This document shows, one piece after another, positions 41,850-54,500 of a stretch of DNA of 64,000 nt. The stretch's first letter is position 1. Each line of letters opens with the position of its first letter. The notes beneath the pieces were generated by a model, which was not told the DNA's origin, searched no databases, and saw only the letters and a list, made by a program, of their open reading frames with translations. Made by a program: the position numbers and the translations under genes. The DNA is from Agapetus fuscipes. Its lineage: Eukaryota; Arthropoda; Insecta; Trichoptera; Glossosomatidae. Location: positions 4,216,001 through 4,280,000 of the forward strand of contig OX637338.1 of assembly GCA_951799405.1 (NCBI GenBank), read 5' to 3'.

Positions 41850-41866
41850 ATGGAGATGGAAAATGA
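41831..41866 (+). promoter_or_regulatory. Upstream ORF overlapping the TBC1D20 start
   Basis: An ATG at 41831 opens an 11-codon frame ending TGA at 41864-41866, out of frame with and overlapping the assigned TBC1D20 start at 41850. If it lies in the mRNA, it would reduce initiation at the main start. The transcription start is unknown. Confidence 0.4.
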
Positions 41867-44800
41867 AGAAAATTCTATTGATCTGTCGGACGATCACTTC
41901 TCAAAATCAGACTGTGACTCGGGGTTTAGAGACACTGTCGACAAGAAAAATATCGATGCCATCTCAGCTCCTTCCGATCTGAAATTTGATTATGGTAATG
42001 ACTGTGAAAGTGGAAATTGTTTCCAATTTGTAATTATTGTTAAAATGTTTGATTTCATTAACAGCTCCTGAGAAGTCTGCAGAATTGATTAAAAAGCTGA
42101 AACTGTTGAATGATTCCTTGAATGACCCTCACGTCACAGCTGATGACTGGAAGAGATTTGCGAAATCAAAAGGCGGATTAATTAACGGTGAATAATTAAT
42201 TTTATTCTAATTCTCATTAACATAAATTGGATAGTTCCATTATTTTCATCAAAACCCTTCAATCCACTGCTCGATGCAGGTTTCCTGAATTTTTCTCTAT
42301 TCACTTTTATCTTTCGGCATTATCTATCCAGCAGCACTTTGTGTGTCATCTATTTATCAACTGGAAGGCTACCATATTGTTTCCGTTTATCCTGGCCTAA
42401 TGTGAAATCTGTATATTTCAATAAGGGGGAAAATGTGCTGTCACTTGACCTGATTCCGAGGCACTTGTATTTGGTTGAATGGTTGAGAACCTGTGTTCCA
42501 GCTCCGATAACCATGGTCCTAGCGCTATACTCCATACAAAAGCAGTAATTTGATACAATATTATGTTGGTAGATTGAAAAGACACTTAAGCGCCACATCA
42601 TCGATCAAACTAAAAGAAATAGATGTAGCACCAGGGCTGTTTGGCGTACTCAAAAGACTACGTCTAAGGCGTAATCTTAGGCCCAGTATTTTCAACGTTA
42701 GCATATGTGACTTTAAACTGACAAAAAAACTACCCGCACGATTGACATAAGTGCGTCCTATTCATTCAGTATAAAGTCACTATGCTGACGTTGAAAATAC
42801 CGGGCCTTAGTAAGGCAAAGTATACAAGAACTGTCAAACAAAAGTTATTGTTATTTTCTTGACGTATGACACTTCTATATTGCATCTCTTCTTTTCATTG
42901 TCAACATATTTGTGTTCCATGGCATGTGCATTATGATAAGAAACTGACATACTCCATCTATATATTTTATTTTGATTGATGCGTCACATACCATAGTATC
43001 ACATCTGTGATTGGGTGTCACTTGCATATTTCGCTGCCTCAGTTCTTGTTTGTCGTAAACGCCATTGAGAAAATTTTACATGAGCAATGTTTGCATGTGT
43101 ACTGGACCAATGTGTCTTATGAAAGCAAGAAATTTATTTAAAAATATTTTTAAAAGAACTCTCACATTATCGAGTTTTACGGTTTTTCTTAGCTCAGATT
43201 GTGTAGAATTTAGTTCATAAGACAACTGCATGAAAAAGTCATATTTGACAAGATTGGCGTATACGATAAACAAGAACTGAGGGAGCGATTTGTTTCACCA
43301 TATTGTAAAATACAAGTAATTGTTTTGTTAAGTTTCTAGTCGCATGAGCTAACATTGAAACAACACACCCTTAATGGATTTTCTTGTAGTTTTTTGTTGT
43401 TATACGAATAAATTTGTGACGGAGAATGCAATTCATCAATCTATTTTTGCCAGCCCAAAAAATTTATAAATCATCAATTTTATTTAATGAATAACTACCC
43501 AATCACACTTGTTAACTCAGGGTCAAAGCTATCGTGAAGGGGCCTGAGGGGATTTGAACCATCGCTATTAATAGTTTAAATATTTTAATAAATTAGTTCT
43601 ACACGCCTCATGTGACCCTTTGGGGAATAAGCGGTAAAAAATTGCACTATATGTGTAGCTTAGTTGCATTGCTGTTCAAAAATGCCATTCAAATTTCCAC
43701 CTCTTCGATCAACTTGAAATCTGTTGTGATGGTTTTCATGAACTATATCTTTTGTAGATGAGATCCGGCGCACGGTGTGGCCTTTGCTCGTGGGAGTGAC
43801 GGAAGATGAGAAGTCAGATGCTCCCACCCTGGAGTCTCTGTCCGAGCACTCGGAATACAACCAAGTTGTCCTGGATGTGAACAGATCCCTGAAGAGATTT
43901 CCACCCGGCATTCCTTATAAGCAGAGAGTCGCGCTGCAGGATCAACTAACTGTCCTCATATTGAGAGTCATTATAAAATATCCTCAGTTGAAGTACTATC
44001 AGGTATGCAATGCTTCACACGTCATTAATGACATTTCATATTATTAGTAACTGTATATTGAATAACCAATTCAAACTGTTTTATTTACCAAGTTACATTC
44101 ATGAAATTTATTGTTTTAAATTTTTGTCTCATTTGATTACATTTTTGTCCAAGGATGTCTTCTACTGAATAATAGTTTCTCAAGGACTCCCACTCAGTGA
44201 ATACATCCATGTACTTTTATCAAGACTCGTCATGTCACACCAATTTCCCTAAACGAAAAGAAAATCAGTTCTTGTCTGATTTTCCGTTTCAAGGGGCACC
44301 TTTATTTGGAAAGTTCTATTAGATTATTTTTCATACAATAATAGCATACACCGTGAAAAGAAGAGTTGGTAGACTTATAAGATGAGAAGATGGGCTGAGG
44401 AAGGATGCAAACCAACTGCTCCAGGTGACAGACTGGAAAGCCGCAGTAGTAGACAAGAGGAGTTGGAGGCCAAGGGGAGATATGAGCTGTAGGGCCATCA
44501 AAGAATAACGCTCACCAATGAATCCTTTCTCTCTATCTTTAAGTGTGTATTATTTTTTCACCTCGTAGGGTTACCACGACGTGGCCATCACGCTCCTTCT
44601 GGTCTGTGGAGACAAGGCCTCCTTCCCGTTGCTGTGCCGGCTGTCCCAGGGCAAGTCTGCGCCCCTCGCCCCCTTCATGCAGGCCACCATGGAGCCCACA
44701 CAGCACCGCCTCAACTACCTCTATCCCATCATCAACTCACAAAATGCATCGTTAGCCGATTTCCTTAGAAGGTAATTTATTCTTTAGTATTGTCAGCCAT

Positions 44801-46042
44801 CTGTAATTTTCCTGCATACAGTCAGAAATAACCTGAAGACAGCTAGTTGGCCTAGCACCATAAGGCCAGGTAACAACATAGTATGAGGCATACAAATTCA
44901 TAGAAAAAAGTTAAAAAGAAAAAGTGTAATGACTTTTCATCTATACCTCAACTTTTTTGCCTTTTTATATGCTTTGATTTGAAAGCATGAATTTTATGGA
45001 ATTTTTTGGATTGATGTCAGAATTCTGCGGTCTCTCAATCCTTCACAATGGAAAGCCTTATCGAACAGACTTGGAATCGTTTTACATGACCATCTTACAC
45101 AGCGGCTCTGTACTTCCATAATATATTTTAATTTAATTATGAATGTTATCATGCAGCAATCATAATCTTGTAAATTTAACAGTCACAAAATTTAACCTGA
45201 ACACTTTCCTTATTTCATTAATTATTGTTTTATTTTCAGATCAACAGTTGGCACCATGTTTGCGTTGCCGTGGTACCTGACCTGGTTTGGCCACAGCTTG
45301 AATCGCTACACGGATGTAGTCCGCCTCTATGATTACTTCTTATGCGCTCCTCCCATGTTCCCCATATACGTCACTGCTGCTATCGTTCTGGAAAGATCTC
45401 CAGACATTTTTGATCTCGACTGTGACATGGCGACTCTTCATTGCTTTTTATCGCAGGTAGAGTTTTTGACTTATTTGCAATGTTTATATCATTAGATATA
45501 CTTGTATTTAATGGGTAATTATGATGCAATATTGTTATTGATTTCAGCTGCCAGATAATTTACCTTTTGAAGATATCCTGGAAGCCGCTTCAAAAATGTA
45601 CGATGAAAATCCACCAGAGAAGATTGAAATTCAAGTATTATTACTGGAAAAGAAAGAGTAAGTGAAAGTGTATGAAATATCTGCACAATTAGTCTCCACA
45701 TTAATGTTATTGTCAATCTGTTCTCAAGCCTAGTAAGATCGTCTGCATTTTACAATGACAGCATGGATATGTTTGCTTATTTTGATTTAATTTAATTGCA
45801 GAGAGCAACAGCGCAAGGATGATGAGGAGCGAGCTCGTCGAAGACAATTGATGAGGCGAGGCGCCAACCAGAGATCCCCCTGGAGTCTGAGGCTGCAGCA
45901 GATCAAACTCTTTGTGAACGAGAGTCCCCTGCTAGCTGTGGTGCCCCCGAGGTATCGGGCAATACTCGCCACAGCCACCCTGCTGGTGGGTGCTTACGCC
46001 ATCTACAAGTCTGACTATTCTGCCCTGAATTTCATTAGATAG
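41850..46042 (+). CDS. TBC1D20: TBC1D20-type Rab GTPase-activating protein with C-terminal membrane anchor
   Basis: Seven exons: 41850-41994, 42065-42187, 43758-44002, 44569-44771, 45240-45456, 45548-45657, 45802-46042. They total 1,284 nt and 427 residues (human protein 403), with all phases and GT/AG borders consistent. The N-terminus is acidic. The TBC domain starts near residue 89 with RRTVWPLLVGV. The arginine-finger motif VxxDxxR ends at Arg132 (VVLDVNR) and the glutamine finger is Gln171 in YYQGYHD. Their 39-residue spacing equals that of the human catalytic pair. TMFALPWYLTWFGH and CALLING-like helices follow, then a basic, charged linker (KDDEERARRRQLMRR). A hydrophobic segment near 399-417 would anchor it in the ER membrane. 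Family members stimulate GTP hydrolysis by Rab1 (and Rab18 regulation is reported), controlling ER-to-Golgi traffic. Both catalytic residues are intact, so an active GAP is expected. Introns hold an S3 SINE, a MITE and LINE debris. Confidence 0.93.
42234..42330. other. Possible LINE/SINE remnant in TBC1D20 intron 2
   Basis: Contains CAATCCACTGCTCGATGCAG followed by GTTTCCTGAA, resembling a widespread insect retroelement tail motif (CCACTGCTGGA). Only one copy in the window. Confidence 0.25.
42680..42806. mobile_element. TTA-flanked MITE, copy 2
   Basis: 127-bp relative of 18548-18674 with ends GGCCCAGTATTTTCAACG and CGTTGAAAATACCGGGCC and TTA on both sides (42677-42679 and 42807-42809). The ends pair almost perfectly over about 35 bases. 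Confidence 0.85.
43405..43580 (-). mobile_element. S3 SINE-like repeat in TBC1D20 intron 2
   Basis: Third S3 copy: GAGAATGCAATTCATCAATC, ACTACCCAATCAC, and GGGGATTTGAACCATCGC as the inverted B-box region. A short S1 tail (CTATATGTGTAGCTTAGTTG, about 43611-43668) follows directly. Confidence 0.6.
44345..44515 (+). mobile_element. LINE C-terminal remnant in TBC1D20 intron 3
   Basis: In frame with one stop it reads KRRVGRLIR, then EDGLRKDANQLLQVTDWKAAVVDKRSW, the pattern of the zinc-knuckle-distal C-terminus of many insect LINE ORF2 proteins. Non-functional. Confidence 0.55.
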
Positions 46043-46068
46043 CATAAGGACACTTACTCAATAGTTTT

Positions 46069-46074
46069 AATAAA
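46069..46074 (+). terminator. Polyadenylation signal, TBC1D20
   Basis: AATAAA 27 bases after the stop codon, in a T/A-rich context. Further AATAAA motifs downstream (for example near 46320 and 46898) could serve longer 3' UTRs. Confidence 0.6.
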
Positions 46075-47994
46075 GTTTTAGCTCTTAAAAGTTTTCATTC
46101 CTTATCGATATAATTTTTTCATTTTATGTAAGTGAATCGTTTGAGTTTTTATATTTTATTAACATAACCTTGTGTATTTATTTCATTGTTAGATGTATTT
46201 ATTTACTAATAGGGGGATACGTTATTTGACTCCTATAGAATCAAAGTATCAATCTAGGATTTTTTTTAAATGACGAGAAAATGGTATAATGTGTTTCTTA
46301 ATATTTATTACATGTTTTAAAATAAAGTCTATGATTTCCGGCTTTGGTTCTATAGGGCTCATTATGTAAGTAATATTTTATTTTATTTTAAGTGTGCATG
46401 GATGAACACAAATATGATTTTTGTAAATTTGTAATCTCTAAAAAATATATGATAGATGGCAAGTAATAGGTTCGACTGACAAGAGCTTATTCTTAAAAAA
46501 CTGCTAAAAACTGATTTAAATAATCACGGGAAAGGGAAAAGGATTGTACGAGCGATTTAAAGAAAAAACAAGGCATAAACATTTTGTCAAAGTGGCTCTC
46601 AGTCCTTTTGCTGCCTGGTGATGATATTATATTTTAAATAGATTTTACATTCTTTATTTTACTTCCTGACGTATTAGTATTAGTTGAGACATATAAGATG
46701 AGTTTCTCATAAAACTAAAATCCTCTTTCATTTATCATTTCCTTTGTACTTATTTCCAATTGTTTATCAAATTCGTCATTTTTATCAGAGCAATTTTCCA
46801 GAAACATAAGAATAGCAAAATAAAGATATGAATGTTTTCATTGTAAGATTGCATTGCATTGTAGGTATTTATTGTAAGCAGGTAATTTCTGTAAAATAAA
46901 TGTTATGAATTTTATCTCTATCGAACTGAAATGTTTTATTGGGTCTAGTCAAATTGCTGATTCTGTGTTTAATACTTGTGTAGAATAAATAGATTGGTAA
47001 GGGTTGAAACTGTCTGTTGATATAAATTTGTCAATATGAAAATTTTCAGACCATCGCGTAAACACAAATATGTGTAAAAACTAAAACATTCACTAGAAGC
47101 GCTATTGCATCTTCCATACATTTTTTCTGTTTACGGTTGTTGTACATACTCAGGCATAGATTCATATTTTTAATAAAATGTGACTGTAATTCTTTCAAAA
47201 TAATATTTGTATAACTCTTATTTTAAAAATATATTTAGATTCTTGGGTATGCTAAGGGCATTTGTTTTTCTTTGTAACACTTAAATTTGAATGAATTAAT
47301 ATAAGTGATAAATAAAATCTGAAAAAAAAATGGCAATTTGAATTTATATTTCTTTTCAGCAGACAGTGTTAACAAACTATTTGTGGTTGAGTCTGTAAAA
47401 AATATGCTCAAAATTTAAAACTACATTTGTTTCTTGGCAGGCAAACATCATCAGCCTTATTCATTAGATTTGTAAAACTAAAAATCAGGCTTAAACATAC
47501 CTTTTTGTATGGAAAAACTAACTTTAAACCGGAGTAAAAATTAAAACCTTTTCAAAAATAAGGGGGCATTAACAACCATTAATAAAATTAAGTTTACCTT
47601 CGCCCTAACAACCCGACCATGCAATATCGCAACTTTGTCTGTTATCAAATTTGGAACAGTCAAATGCCACTTTAAAAAACATCTGTAGTTAAATTTTATG
47701 CCACAAATAGGACATTAAAGCCTTGTTTCAAAAATGTAGAAAAAGTGATATTATTTGTGTTTAATTAATGATACAAATTTGTGAGCATAGAAACTCTTAT
47801 AACTGTAACATATTTAAGACATTGTATGATAAACTATTTCGTAAGCTCTCCTTGTTAAAGATTAATGCACTTTAATAATGTTGTTGACCTTAGAATTAAT
47901 GGAGTCGGCGCATTCAAAATATCTCTTCGTTAGATGACTTCACAGGTTGCCGCCAATAGTAAATAATATAAAATAAATTCCTGATATACAGGCT
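46075..47994. other. Intergenic AT-rich stretch
   Basis: No gene or repeat family recognised. Several AATAAA motifs are present, so part of it may be an extended TBC1D20 3' UTR. Confidence 0.4.
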
Positions 47995-48450
47995 CTTTTT
48001 TTTATTTTACACTATTTTGGTGATGCTATAAATGGTGTATGTTATGATGATGATGATGGATGATTTCTTTCCTGTGGCGCCATTTAATGGTCCAGGACCA
48101 TCTCAAGGGCGCCATGGCTTCTGGAGAAAAGTAGTGTCTTCAGTTCCTTTCTGAAAGTGGTGGTAGGCTGGTTCGCGCGAACACCGATGGGAAAATTGTT
48201 CCAGGCAACCGGCCCGGCCACCGCAAAGCTCCTGTCTGCAAAATTTGATGTGTTCGCTCTTTTGGGCACTATGACCTTGTTGACAGCAGTGAGAGCAGAG
48301 CAGTGGTCGTTTTGAAGTCTTATCGACAGAACATAGCTCAGCGAGACATAGGGGTGCCGTGCCGTTCAGGGCCCTATGTACAGTGAGACACAACTTAAAT
48401 TCTACCCTCTCTCGGACCCTCAGCCAGTGCAGTTCTCTCAGCAAAGAAGC
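47995..48450 (-). pseudogene. LINE-B relative: decayed CR1/Daphne-type LINE 3' end
   Basis: Minus-strand coding debris. One frame gives LRELHWLRVRERVEFKLCLT and HRALNGTAPLCLAEL (48444 downward); after a frameshift another gives FADRSFAVAGPVAWNNFPIG (about 48260 to 48085). A short ATC/GAT microsatellite near 48040-48062 forms the 3' end. Homologous to 9507-9998 but a different subfamily. Confidence 0.7.
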
Positions 48451-50311
48451 ACTTAAGTGTTAATATTTTATCTTGCGCTGAAGCATGCTTGTATGTCCTG
48501 TCTCTAAGGTATTTTTTTTATGGATGAGAGCGCTTGGATGATGGTGGTGAGATACAGAAGTAAGATCCTCTGCAATCATTCAACCATTTAACAAGTGCCT
48601 AAATACCCGGCCAAATCACATCACATTTTTTTGTCCAATTCAAATGTGTGTACTCCATTATCTAACCGTAGAAAATATTTGTCAAATTACTCTTATACAT
48701 GATAATGGTATTTCATATATTCAAGGGTCTATTTTGTAAAAAGCAAGGTCTTTCTAATTTTATAAAAAAATATGCAAAAGAAATATGTGTGCTAAATTTG
48801 TACAAGTATGTAATGTCTGTTATAACCTATTTTTGATTTAGCTTATTAGGTAATTTTGTGTAACCTTTTAAGCTGTAAAATAAAGTAATTAAAAAGCAAG
48901 TTATATTTGTAGTTTTTTCTACTCTTTAATCACACTTGAGGTATGATTCATACAAAAACAGGGCTCACCAAATAAATCAGCCTAATATTATTAGATAGAC
49001 TGTGTGAAAGCTTTCATTCATCCCCATACACTACTAGACTTTTGACCCGGCAATCCATAGACAAAGTGGGCAGAGTGCATCCTAGTCTCATAGTTTGTAA
49101 CGGGTCTTACACATGCTCAAAATTTCCTTTCAAAAAGTAATGCACACGACTCGCCTTCTTTCTGTTTGTAGGATAATTGAGGTGACAACAAAATTACAAA
49201 TCTTTGGTATTTTGAGAAAGTAAGAAAACTTAACACCTTGACTGCCAACTACGAGATAACTCACAGATTGTATTATTTTCTAGGACACCAACTATGAGTT
49301 ATCTCGTCCTGTTTACTTGCCAGTTTTGCGCTGCTACGATTTAACTTGAAATATATCAGAGCTAATATCTTCTGAGATGGCTTTTGAGAAAAGGACAAAA
49401 AATCAATGCTGGAGATTTATTTAAAAACGAACAAAAAATAGAAATATAAAATTAGTTCAATTCAAGGAATTAAAGTGGGAATTTTGTATTCGTGTTTAAG
49501 GAACTTCTCAAGACCTTTTTTTTAAGACACATTTCTTCTGCTTTTTGATGATAAAAATGCACTACAATTACACTTTTCAATAATATATTGGGATTAATTC
49601 AAATTGTCATTTCAGCCCAGATTTCTGAAAAATACCGTGGCAGTCAACGAGCTAAGAAAATTTCTCAAAGACATTCTCAGTCCATTTTGTCTTTTCATAT
49701 TGAACAGAGTGGGAAGAAATAAAACACAATTTGTATTTAGCTTAACGAATTCTTGATTTATTACAGCATCCTGCCATTGAGCTAGTAAACAACAATCTAC
49801 ATATTTATCCTTTATACAATTGAAGTCTACTAATATATAAACTAATTGAGGTGGAGGTTAGGAAGTAAAATGAAAACAATAAAATTAATTTATGTAAAAT
49901 AAATCACACAGCAAGGTAGCTACATTTAATTTCAATATAAGGTAAATCATATAACTATTAAAAATATCACATTGTTAGAGGCAGAGGAAAGCATTTTAAC
50001 CATATAAGATTAAATAACTTGATGTCATTGTTTTAACAGGTAGCCCTGTACAAAGTAACTATGAAAGGTTATTAATATAATTATATAGATGGGATCTCAA
50101 GTTAATTAATGGCTTTCGTAATGTTAAATTTTAAGGTAGCTGCTAACATAATGTGGATAAAGCAAGACTTGATTTCTATGAACACCGTTTCATAGAAATT
50201 TCCCTACTTTGTACACACATTAAAACCTTAAAATTGACCTAGAAAGAGTAGCTCCTGTATAATGCATTAATTTCTTGCAAAAAGAACATTGAGAGTCCTA
50301 TTGTCCCCTTA
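48451..50311. other. Intergenic stretch with a LINE-B tail and an inverted repeat
   Basis: 48948-48995 (ACAGGGCTCACCAAATAAAT then CAGCCTAATATTATT) matches the LINE-B 3' tail. 13-bp inverted arms ACGAGATAACTCA / TGAGTTATCTCGT lie at about 49252 and 49307. Imperfect terminal pairs TTGACTGCCA (49239) and TGGCAGTCAA (about 49638) may mark an old 400-bp transposon. No gene. Confidence 0.45.
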
Positions 50312-50439
50312 TGCCCTGTATTTTCAATGTTAGCATACGTGACTGTAAACTAAAAGATAAAACTACCCACACGTTTGACATGAGTGTGTATTTGTCATTC
50401 AGTATAAATTCGCTATGCTTAAGTTGAAAATACTGGGCT
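50312..50439. mobile_element. TTA-flanked MITE, copy 3
   Basis: 128-bp diverged copy of the 18548 and 42680 elements, with TTA at 50309-50311 and 50440-50442 and ends TGCCCTGTATTTTCAATG and AGTTGAAAATACTGGGCT. Confidence 0.75.
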
Positions 50440-50867
50440 TTAGTGCTAGTTTATCTTATGCTCTTATACTTTCACATGAGCAATGTTTACATGTACTGGA
50501 CCAACATATTTTATGAATGATGGAAATTAATTTTGTAACTACTAAAAACAGCTCTCATATTATCGTCTCATATTTTTGATCATCTTTGAGTCAAATGGTG
50601 GATAAGCCAAACAAGCGCTGGGGGGACGATATAGTAGCAAAAACGGTAACCTAGGATTTATTTGCGAATGAATAAATAGAAGGAAACACAGGAAATTAAA
50701 TTCTCTGTGTTTCACTTATATTTATCTCTTTTTCTGAAAAAAAAAGTGAGATTGCTGCCTTTGATTCTATCCAGCTCATATAATAGTATCAATCATAGAT
50801 GTATCTTTACTTTACTTCAGATCAGTAGTTCATAACCTTTTTTCGAGCTGAGACTTCTTTCTTGACC

Positions 50868-51065
50868 AATATGTTGAGGCTGACCCCCCTGCTGTAAAAA
50901 CTTGGTTCACTTTTGCCAATGCCATCCCAGTTTCAGGGAAAGGCGGCAGGAGTTGCAAAGTGTATGCTCATTTAAGGTTTGGTTTATTTTGTATGTACCT
51001 ATGTGCCTGCTTGTGAGCATGCATTATATATACGCCTTAAATGTCAATATATCTTTGCAACTTAT
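50868..51065 (+). repeat. R1 interspersed repeat, shortened
   Basis: Plus-strand R1 with the GGTTCACTTTTGCCAATGCC core, as in 24062. It has a deletion in the distal half and ends at ATCTTTGCAACTTATATAAT. The two copies share diagnostic changes (extra T in the core), so they form a subfamily. Confidence 0.7.
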
Positions 51066-51442
51066 ATAATAGACCACCTCAATGGTTTTGTAGTCATCAA
51101 AGACCATAAGGTTCAAGAATATAAATCTGATTCATCTAGATGAAAATTTTGAAAATATTCCCCATTTTTCTTTTGATAGAGAAACATATCTGATTTGAGT
51201 CAATATAATTCTTGCATACCTATGATCCGTCACGCATTGTTTAATTTTTTTTATTTCTTGGCAACTCTTTTCTGCGTGCTGTATGGCCCACTGGTTATAA
51301 ACCACTGCTTTAAAACAATCATATAAACTTACTATTTCCATTTACATTCTTTGCTTGCAGCTTTTCAACATTGCAAGCTGACAGCTCTTCACTAAAGCAC
51401 TACTCGTAAGCGCATTATTCACTTCTCTACAAATCTAGCAAC

Positions 51443-51448
51443 TTTATT
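51443..51448 (-). terminator. Polyadenylation signal, phospholipase gene
   Basis: AATAAA on the minus strand, 55 bases downstream of the PLA2G15-type stop codon. Confidence 0.6.
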
Positions 51449-51503
51449 ATAATATTCAAATAAGAACTTGCGATATAATGTCATGTTTTAAGGCTACAAT
51501 TAT

Positions 51504-54500
51504 TTAAAAAGTGGAATTATAGCGTCTCTTCTTTGTCGATTGTGAGAATATTTTCTTGATGTAGTCCACGACTCTTGAGTCACTCAGTATTCCCAGGTGA
51601 TCAGCTTTGGGGAACGTTTGATGGAATACAGGTTTTGCTTTACCCCTGAGGCCCCAACGGTATCTTCTCTTGGGCGACCAATGCAAGCACCCTTCCAAAG
51701 AGCGAATGTTGACTGTTCCATCGCCATTTCCGTTTGCCAAAACAGGATAACCATCAAGCCAGGTGCCAGGTTTATAGACCAATCTGTGAAAGTAATACCT
51801 TCTGTTTTAGTAAAGAAACAAATGTTATATTACATTACAATGTTGTAATTAATGAGATATTCCATACTTCTCAACTGTGTCTACTTCAGTTCCATAGAGG
51901 CAGTACAAATCAACTCCGGGAGGTGAAAAATCCATTGTGTATTGTATGCTGTCTGTGCGCATCTCCCAACCAGTAGAATAATTTATATCTCTAAAATGTG
52001 CACACAATCATCACTTTCTGCGATTGAAAATTACAGCATTTTAAAATGAGGTTACTGTTTTTAGTTTACCGGAAAAATTGTTGGAGATCTTTGATGGTGT
52101 AGTTGAATCTATCTGTTTGTACAAGAACTTCTGAATCTTTCCAAAACAGAGGGGAAGGAAGGAGCCAAGACAGAGATGGCGAGGTGATCTGCTCTTCTCT
52201 TAAAATGCTCTCACGCAAGGCAAACACTCCCAAGTCATCTCCTGAAATAAAGGTTTTCATTTCATTATAAAATATTACGCTTTTAAATGTGTGCATCTCA
52301 ATTATCATGTTGCTATTTAATAAAGAAAGTGAATATAGATATTTTTAAAATCTTACCGATTGCAAAAACTTTGATGGCTTTCACGGCGCCTGCCCATGGA
52401 GCAGCAAGAGTCACCATGTTCTCAATATAATAATCCTTCCATTTGGCGGGTTGCTGTTGCAAGAAATAGAGAGCCATTGGTCCACCCATGCTGTGTGTCA
52501 GGAGAGATACTTTACTGTTGTTATTCAGTTGATACGTCTCTTCCACAAGTGCTTTCAATTTGATAAAATACTCGCCATTTTCATCTGAAAAGATAAAATA
52601 AAACTCATAATCATAAGATTATTATGGATTACCTCGTGTAATTAATTGTTTGTGTTTAATATTATGCATAGATTTTTATTTCAAATTCATGTCTAATAAT
52701 ATTCCAAAAATGATCATACGATGAAGGTCAGTACACTTTTTATGACTTTTTTTGTTCAACACAAAATAATCAGTATTTCCTGTTTGTACTGTTCTAATAT
52801 TATAAGAATAAATTACGTAGTTTCAAAAATGATGACAAATATTTTGTGATTCAATTGCGAAATATAAATTGAAACGTCATTTGAATGATATTTACATTAA
52901 ATGGAGATTACTTATCTTTTTATGTTATTAAACAGTATGTACTGGGTACATAGCGTTACACAAAAAGAAAAAAAAATGGAATCTTTATTTTTTGAGTCAT
53001 TCAAGATGAAGTTTACAGCAGTCTTAGCACTTTGAAAATTTCCACAAATAGGGATTTCAAAAAGAAGAACCAAGCTTACAGACTTAGAGAGAATGAATGT
53101 GCTGAAAACTGGAACTAACTCTGCCATCTTGTATAACATAACTTGTGATAGTTCAACGTGAAGTTAGCTAAATTGCTAAAGTATGTCGTTGAAGAAAAAC
53201 AAAATAATACCCATTGATATTAGGAGTTTAAAGGTAGCAAAATCATAACAGTGTCCTCTTTTAATTGTCATCTACATTCATTTTAAGCCGTTAACATCTG
53301 TACATTATGCTTTTCCTTTTCCTTGCAACATGATCTATGGGCATTCCTATTCCTATTTACTCTATTTCAGTTGGAATGAGTTGAATAAAAGCTTAGAGGT
53401 ATTTGTACCTATTCAGTATTATATGAATATAAATAACCAGAAGTCACTTATCAATATTATAAAGTTCAATAAAATAAATATAGGTGAGTGTTATTTATGG
53501 AGGGGTTTAAACATGAAGTTTCCCTTATCAGATAAAGACCTGAGAATTGAAAATTTGCTCAATTACTCATACTTAAGGTGCAATAATATTTCTTGGAAAA
53601 TAATAACACCATTGTTAAGTAGCAATATCCGTGGAATCATATGAAGAACTTTGCCAGGAATGACAATGGTGAGGCCACGAATTTCCAAATTTCTCTCAAC
53701 ATGGCTACGTCACAGATCTAGGTGACTAGGATACTAAGAAGCCAAAAAAAAGGTTGACAAGTTATTGATTGATTGGCTATTTGATAGCTATTATATTGAG
53801 TCACAGTTTAACAGTTATTGTTAATAAGTTATAGATTGATTGGCTATTTGATCAGCTATTATATTCAGGCACAGTTTAACAGTTATTGTTAATAAGTTAT
53901 AGATTGATTGGCTATTTGATAGCTATTATATTGAGTCACAGTTTAACAGTTATTGTTAATAAGTTATAGATTGATTGGCTATTTGATAGCTATTATATTC
54001 AGGCACAGTTTAACAGTTATTGTTAATAAGTTATAGATTGATTGGCTATTTGATAGCTATTATATTGAGTCACAGTTTAACAGTTATTGTTAATAAGTTA
54101 TAGATTGATTGGCTATTTGATAGCTATTATATTGAGTCACAGTTTAACAGTTACTGTTAATAAGTTATAGATTGATTGGCTATTTGATCAGCTATTATAT
54201 TCAGGCACAGATTTTGAAGACACAATTTTTTCTTCCCCTGGAAAACTGAATACCTAATGTAGGTACCGAATATAGATTTTCCATAAAAGAAAATATGTAA
54301 TGCAATATTTGTACTCAACTTTAACAATCCAGGGAAAGAGCTACATTACTTTTTACTTGCACTATTTCAAACTACTGCTACTTAGTTGGGGCTTTTCTTA
54401 AGTCGTACAGAGCTCTTCTGATAGACATCCTCTCTTGTACCCAATGCTGACTAGAGCATTCCCAATATTCTTAAAGTAAGTTTTCGTCAAACAATTATAA

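Noticed and set aside
53330..53644. 104-codon frame in phospholipase intron 2
   Set aside because: AT-rich composition, no motifs, and no splice sites that would fit the phospholipase reading frame.
53758..54210. CRISPR array
   Set aside because: Direct head-to-tail repeats without spacers, inside an intron of a eukaryotic gene.
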